Part shown: in pieces, positions 58,081-64,000 of the stretch | How positions within the stretch are numbered: position 1 is the first letter of the stretch | How the letters are laid out: each line of letters begins with the position of its first letter | Assembly (NCBI GenBank): GCA_010279815.1 | Contig: QEOQ01000640.1 | Span: 536,117 to 600,116, forward strand | Direction of reading: 5' to 3' | DNA length: 64,000 nucleotides | Origin: Brachionus plicatilis | Taxonomy: Eukaryota; Rotifera; Eurotatoria; Ploima; Brachionidae | The notes under the pieces: model-generated | Told to the model about the DNA's origin: nothing | The model's input: the letters and a program-made list of their open reading frames with translations, nothing else | The model's database searches: none | Made by a program: the position numbers and the translations under genes

Positions 58081-61000
58081 CCCATTGATTTGTGAATTTA
58101 ATATAAAGTTTGATAAGAAAAAAAATATAAAAACTGCTTCAACGCAACAAAAAAGAAAAATATAGGATGAAAATAAATTATGAATTAAAAAAAATCAATA
58201 TATATTTTTTAAAATAAAATTTTTTTAAACTCAATAATATTAATAGAAAGCGAATTACATTGAAAAAAAAAATGAGAAATTATAACTTTAATTTATAATA
58301 AGTTGCACAATAATGAATTTAAGTTCATATTTATTAACTTTATCAAATTTTAAGTTTGTATGGCGTCGAAATCATTTAGGCGTCTTTTCAATTCAAGCAT
58401 TCGAAAAAGCTGAATATTTTGTAATTCATGCTGTTCAAAACTCTATTTTAGTTCATTAAGTAATCATTGATTTTTTGCTATCTATAAATCAAATTTATTT
58501 TATATCTAATTTCACTATTAACTTACATTTTTGATAATAAAAAAAATTAATAAAACACATAATTTAATTTTTTACCACCATGGCATAATCTTTAAATATT
58601 AATTTTGTTCTTAAATCCTAAACAAATCTTTTTTATTTTTGTTTTTTTAAATAGCTGTAAATTAAATTTGAAAACGACTTATGAAAATTTTCAACACAAC
58701 TGGAACAAGAACAACAGCAGGATTTTCGCCTTTTACGCTTCCTTATTAAAATTCTATATTTAAATCAAATAAAACAACAACAATTTTTATTATTACCAAA
58801 CACAAGATTTTTTATGAACTAATTTTTGCTTCAAAAAAAAAAAAATTTAATAGAAATTTTTATGTCAAAATTTAGAATTTGGTTAACAACTATGCTAATA
58901 CTAGAGGAAGATAAAATAGCGGATTTCCGTGGATATTTGTTTAGTCGGCAAATTTAGCTCTGGCTGAGTCAAAGAAATTATATTTCTGAGCATTTTTTAG
59001 CAATTCTCATGAGATGCTTAAAACAAGTTTAATTGCCTCTTATTTAATTGTATCATCTTATCGTTTGAGCTAAAAGTTTTTAATTCATAATAAAAATTTA
59101 GAAAAAACAAAAATTGCGAGCCAATTTAGCAATTTTAAATGAAAAAAAAAAGTTAAATCCTTAAATGTCTAAAATAAAATAATTAATCAAAATAAAAATT
59201 AGTGAAATATTAGCGATCCACTTTGACAAACTTAACCAATTGACATAAGCTCGTTTATAATAAAATTTCTTAGCGATAGAATTTTAAAAAAATTATTTCT
59301 TTTTAATCAAGAGATATGTTTCTTACAAGTATATCGCTTCAGCAATATATCTTGATCTATTCAGCCTGATTTTTATTTCTAAAATAAATATCAGACAAGA
59401 ACAAAATATTCAAATATAAAAAAACTGTAATTAGCTAAATTAACATTAAAATAATAATACATTTAAATTTTCTCAATGTTTTAAGACACTTAGGGAAGAA
59501 AGGAATTTTTTTGTTTAGCGAAATTCGACAAATGCAAACTGTACTTGGCACAATTGAGCCAAATAAGAAAATATCACATTTAAAATGAAGAAATGTGAGC
59601 GTTCTCAAGCTGATTAGAACTGTTTGCCTCACTTCACTTATTTCTTGCAGCTTTTAAAAACTCTTTGAATAAAGACTTGATTGAAATTTATAACATGAAA
59701 TAAAATTCTTTTCTTTCAAATTCTATACAATATTTTAAGCCTTTAATTTCGGAGTTTTACTTCAATTTTGCCCCTGATTTCGGAGAATATAATTATCATA
59801 AGAAACATCAAACAAAATTATGCGTTTCTCTTAAGACTGCAAATACTTCGATAGATAGTCTTTGATAAAATTTGTTTGCTGATTATGCTTCCTTTCAAGT
59901 CTAACTAACTTGAATAAATAATCATAATAGGATCGTTGAATTTACTTGAGCTAAAATTCTCAGTAATAATTGCTAAAAAGCAAGCAAGCGAATTGTAATT
60001 GATCAAAAGTATTTTTATATTAATAAAATGAATTAAAGGATATGTTTTAATAGTTAACAAATAATTATTTGTTAATTTTAATTCTTAAATAAAATTTTCA
60101 GACGAAACTTAGTGAAAATGCTTTCATCTAAATAAACTCTATTTTTTCTCAACCAAAATTGTTTTGATGTAAAATTTAGATAAAAACTTGTTCAATATAA
60201 TTTGATTTTTAATTTATTACTTTTGAAAAAAATCACTAGATTCTGATAGCAAATTAAAACTTGTAAATGAAAAAAATTCTCCCTGAAAATGTCTTTAATA
60301 TTTTAACCAAATTTTCGTCAAAACCAAAAAAATTAATTTAAAAAGGAAAAATTAACAAAGTTTGAAAGTAAAATTTTTTTTTATTTTTTCATTCAATTAA
60401 GAAAAAAATATTGTTTTTGAAAATAAATTTTCATTCCTTTGATTAGAATTGAATTCTTGGAGCAGGGAGCTTGAATATCAATATAATCTAATTTAGGCAT
60501 GGTGAATTCTAGCAAAAAAAAATAGAATAAAAAGTTTTTAAGCTTTTAAGCTTGATTCCTATAATTCTAACATCTGACAATTCAATTCTTCAGCTGATAC
60601 AAATTACAGAAACAATTTAAGCCTTTTTGAGAAAAAGTAGTTGAGTTTTTTCATTTTAAATTTTTTTGTTTTATAGTTCTAATAATCCACCATTATTTAT
60701 AGTCTTCACTAAGTGATGTTAAGATTTCAAAAAATCAAAAAATCCAAATTCTGTATCACATTGGAAAAAAAAATTCATTTCAAACCTTTTGCTCAAATGA
60801 ATATAATTAAATATAAATAAATGTTTAGTACCCATCACATGAAATTAAATTTTATTTTGAAGTTCATTTCATCAGGTAGCTTGAAATAACAAAATGAATA
60901 ATTAAATTTATACATTTAATTCTCTTTAATATAAATATGCTTTTGAGTAATTGATGCCAAAATTTCAAAGTCATGTTCGAATGAAAAATTATTAGTCTTT

Positions 61001-61123
61001 TTCAAGAATATCGTGTTTTAATTAAAGTGGTACTGTGAGAGGAAATTTTAAACAAGAACTAAGTTTCGATTTAAAGAAACAAATTGTACTTAATAAACCC
61101 GATGAATTGTACTTAATAATTTA
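58081..61123. other. Upstream flank of NALCN, no gene seen
   Basis: AT-rich. A small less AT-rich patch at about 58695-58745 has no identifiable content. May contain NALCN regulatory DNA. Confidence 0.35.
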
Positions 61124-61164
61124 GCACAGAGATTATTACATTCTGAATGTAATTATCTCTGTGC
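61124..61164. repeat. 41-bp hairpin
   Basis: GCACAGAGATTATTACATT is followed by a 3-nt spacer and its near-perfect reverse complement AATGTAATTATCTCTGTGC (one mismatch). Too short to classify; could be a relic of a palindromic MITE. Confidence 0.6.
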
Positions 61165-61392
61165 AATTATATTTAATTTTTTTGAAAAAAAATTAATATT
61201 ATTTAATTTCAATTTAGAATCATTAATAAAAATAAATGAAAATTTTTATATTAGAATGAAAACTAATTTCCTAATTAATTAAATACAACATTTTTTCTCA
61301 AAAGCTTTATTCATTAAGAATAAATCTATTCAAAAGCCGTGTAATAATAGTTCAAACACTATCATTAAAATGATCGAAACTAAATGCGAAAG

Positions 61393-61750
61393 AGACATCA
61401 GCATTTTAATCTCAAAAGATCTTGAGCCATCACACCAAGTTTGCAAAGTCTCGGCCTAGAGTCCTTAATAACCTAACATACGAAGATCGATGCTACACAC
61501 TCGGGCTAACTACACTAAAAACAAACGCATTTGCAGAGACAATATAAACTGGTACACGAGGCCACATTGTTAAGAGTCACGTGGAGGTCACAGAAGGCTC
61601 CAAGGACTTTAAACAGTATGATGTTGCAGTCCAAGGCATGACTTTATCAACAACAGGATTGAAAACATTTGGAATGGTCTACTGAACAATGTCATCAACT
61701 CACCCACAGTCTCTAGAGCAGCCTCGACAAGTATCTCAATACCGCTACAG
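61393..61750 (+). pseudogene. LINE (CR1/L2-type) reverse-transcriptase C-terminal fragment
   Basis: In different frames on the plus strand: DISILISKDLEPSHQVCK (like the LGVLVSKDLKPS motif), LNNLTYEDRCYTLGLTTLKT (like LSYEERLKRLGLTTLE) and HDFINNRIENIWNGLLNNVI (like FFSNRVINIWNSLP). These are in the order found at the end of non-LTR retrotransposon ORF2. Stops, frameshifts and a deletion between the first two blocks show it is dead. Confidence 0.7.
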
Positions 61751-62254
61751 GTTATCATTTACTGTTGACGCGCTCTGCATGATTTTTTTTTCATGCTGCA
61801 GTTATTTACTAGTACTACTTAAGTTGAAAAACTAAATACCTATTTACAAATAAATATTCCATTAATATGATTTAATTTTTTGTGATTTAGTTTTTTGAAT
61901 TACAAAATGTATCCAATGTTGAAATAACATGGAAAAAGTGTAATGTTTCAAATATTTTTTTCACTTTCAAATAAAAAAATAATTTTAAGTTAATATTGCA
62001 AGCATTTTAATTTTTGAAATTAAACTCTTAAGTTAAATAGAATGAGTTCTTTGAAAATTTTAAAAAAATATTGAAAATTCTTTTTTTAACTTTTAATCTA
62101 TTTGTTTATTTGCTAATGCTCTTTCAGAATAAAAATAAATGAAAAAAAAATTTAATTAAGATAAAATAAAATAAAAAATAAATAAAATGAAAAAAAAAGA
62201 TAAATAATTCATTTAGATTTAGATTAATATTCAATCGTTAAAAGTTCGATCTAG

Positions 62255-62935
62255 TCGTTTTGGTGAACCATATTTTACGTTTTATGCTAACAATTCTTGT
62301 TCTCGGATTTTGTGAACTATAAGTTCACCTAATTTTTTTGTTCACGTAAAGGTGTAACAAAATATAATTAGGTGGTCAAATTTAAGATTAAGCGAAACAT
62401 TTTGAGAATATGTAAATAAATTGAATAGAATAGCTATTAAATAGAATGCCTTATTCTCAAAACTAATATAAAAATAAACAATTGAAGTTAATATTATTTT
62501 TGTTTTTTATTTTAATTTGAAGTTTTAGAAATAACATTTGCTGAAATCTAGTTGTCCTGGTATTACCCTTTCAAAAATCCAAAAAAACCGAATGCGCTCT
62601 TTACTTAAATCTTTGCCTTTAAACACAAATAATAAAAATTAAAGAAAATTGAAATTAATTTATCAACCTTCAAGTGTTTGACTTTGGGAAACAAAGATTC
62701 ATCTATATCGCAAATTTTACCTACTCCGTCTAGCTTTAAATTTTTTATCTAATTTTTTTTTCTATCTTATTTTTTAATTTTTATTTATCAATTGAATTTA
62801 TATTTTAATTTATTTATTTTTTTTAAATAGATGAAAAAATATTAAAAAAGGTGAACAATTTTTAGATTAGGTGAACTAATAGTTCACAAACAGGTATGCT
62901 ATCGTTATAAATGGTAAACCATAGTTCACCATACC
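62255..62935. mobile_element. Inverted-repeat element with GTTCACC motifs, possibly hAT-like
   Basis: The left part (TTTTGGTGAACCATATTTTA, then GTGAACTATAAGTTCACCTA) pairs with the right part in reverse complement (TATGGTGAACTATGG, then GTGAACTATTAGTTCACCTA). The right end reads CAGACTTGGTATGGTGAAC in reverse complement, resembling hAT termini. A matching target duplication was not found, so the left boundary is uncertain. Confidence 0.5.
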
Positions 62936-64000
62936 AAGTCTGGGCTTTTATTTTTTTTTTCAAAAGGCCGAGCCAAAGAGTTTTATTTTTTTTTAAAGTC
63001 CGGACTTGGAATTTTATCTTAGTGACTTTGACTTTAACTAAACCGCCACATTAACTACCTGTAACGGCAAAAAATTCATGTTGTTCGAACTTTTTTTTTA
63101 AAATCTGAAAAATGCGGACTTAGACATTATTTTGGGACTTTTAGACAGCTTTATTGAAATTTAAAAAAAATGATTCAAAAAAGATTAAATTCATTCTATT
63201 TCAATAAAGAATTTTATTTCAAACATGAAAATGATTTCAAAATTAATTTACAATTATTTATTTATTTGAAACTGTAAAAAGTATTCGAAACATGGTACTT
63301 TTCAATGTTATTTCATCATTGGTTACATTTTTTAATTCAAACACAAAAAATTAAACCAAATTGTAATTGAAATTTTTTTTTCTGTTTCTATGAACAAATT
63401 TAAATTATTTTAAAAATAGAAAAAGATAAGAAATATCTAATTTATTCTTGCCATTTTTCAATTTAAATTTTGTATTTTTTTTCAATAAACGTACTTTGTT
63501 TTCAAACTGCTTAAATCGAAAAATAAATACCACTTCTAATTTAATTGATAAAATTTATTATACTTGATAATTAATATATTAAAAAATTAAAATAAAAAAC
63601 AAAATTTATTTCAAAGATGAAGTACGTATACATACGCTTAATTAATTTATTAATTTAAATATATATCAATCAAAATACAATAAAATTTAAAATTTTTTAA
63701 ATTCAAATTCAAATAGACGAAATTTTAAAAGAATTTCTACTACTTTAAAATTACATTAAGGGAATGTTGGATTTCTACATCAAATAAAATAACATTTACT
63801 TGTAAACTGTATATTGAAAGAAAGAAATTCTCTTTTTGACATTAATCATATTACAATCTTTAAATATTTTTTAATTGAAAAATAAAGAAAAAAAACTTTT
63901 TTCTTATCAAAAGAGCTTGTTTTTGGAAAAATAATAAATCGTTGATTAATTTATAAAATCATTAAATTAAGTTTATTTATACAAAAAGAGAATTTAAAAT
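62936..64000. other. Right end of window, no gene seen
   Basis: 62940-63150 is less AT-rich and repeats the theme GTCCGGACTTGG / GCGGACTTAGAC / GGGACTTTTAGACAGC, probably further transposon-end debris. The remainder is AT-rich without features. Confidence 0.35.

Overview
The window is very AT-rich animal nuclear DNA. It has small exons, many introns of about 45-60 nt with GT..AG borders, and abundant short inverted-repeat transposons. The muscleblind second zinc finger has protostome-type spacing (six residues between its second and third cysteines), and the NALCN gene has the duplicated domain II pore exon described in protostomes. With the base composition, short introns and MULE/hAT debris, this suggests a small protostome such as a monogonont rotifer (Brachionus-like). 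That assignment is inference; no marker gene in the window fixes the species.

Layout, left to right. 1-615: first two exons of an unidentified coiled-coil protein on the minus strand, running off the window. 1235-4202: a 3-kb segment bounded by inverted repeats of about 150 bp. It holds a GC-rich, intronless, broken BEACH-family (neurobeachin/LRBA-like) gene fragment and a TA-flanked pogo/Tigger-like MITE. 6543-11384: a head-to-head pair, a 185-aa coiled-coil protein (minus) and EFHB/CFAP21, an axonemal EF-hand protein (plus). 11420-17182: repeats, including foldback elements, a decayed Mutator-like element with tandem-repeat arms, and an 86-bp palindromic MITE. 17481-26781: muscleblind, a four-zinc-finger CCCH splicing regulator (minus), with a 24-nt microexon and at least two alternative ends. 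26782-37768: 11 kb with no gene seen, probably muscleblind upstream or intronic DNA. 37769-40432: a ten-exon DUR3-like sodium/solute symporter (plus). 41465-42188: a non-autonomous hAT element with a perfect 8-bp target duplication and a hAT dimerisation-domain remnant. 43277-57819: the complete NALCN sodium-leak channel (minus, 19 coding exons plus one alternative exon). 58081-64000: no host gene seen; a LINE fragment and further inverted-repeat DNA.

The strongest observation is in NALCN. Two adjacent, same-phase exons both encode the domain II pore: 50779-50931 has glutamate and 50486-50620 has lysine at the selectivity-filter position. Domains I, III and IV all have glutamate. One gene can therefore make a calcium-channel-like EEEE filter or a sodium-channel-like EKEE filter. 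Neither form has the domain III lysine of vertebrate NALCN (EEKE).

I reconstructed the genes by hand from splice motifs, reading frame and remembered family sequence. The exon phases sum to whole codons for EFHB, its divergent neighbour, muscleblind, the symporter and NALCN, which supports those models.
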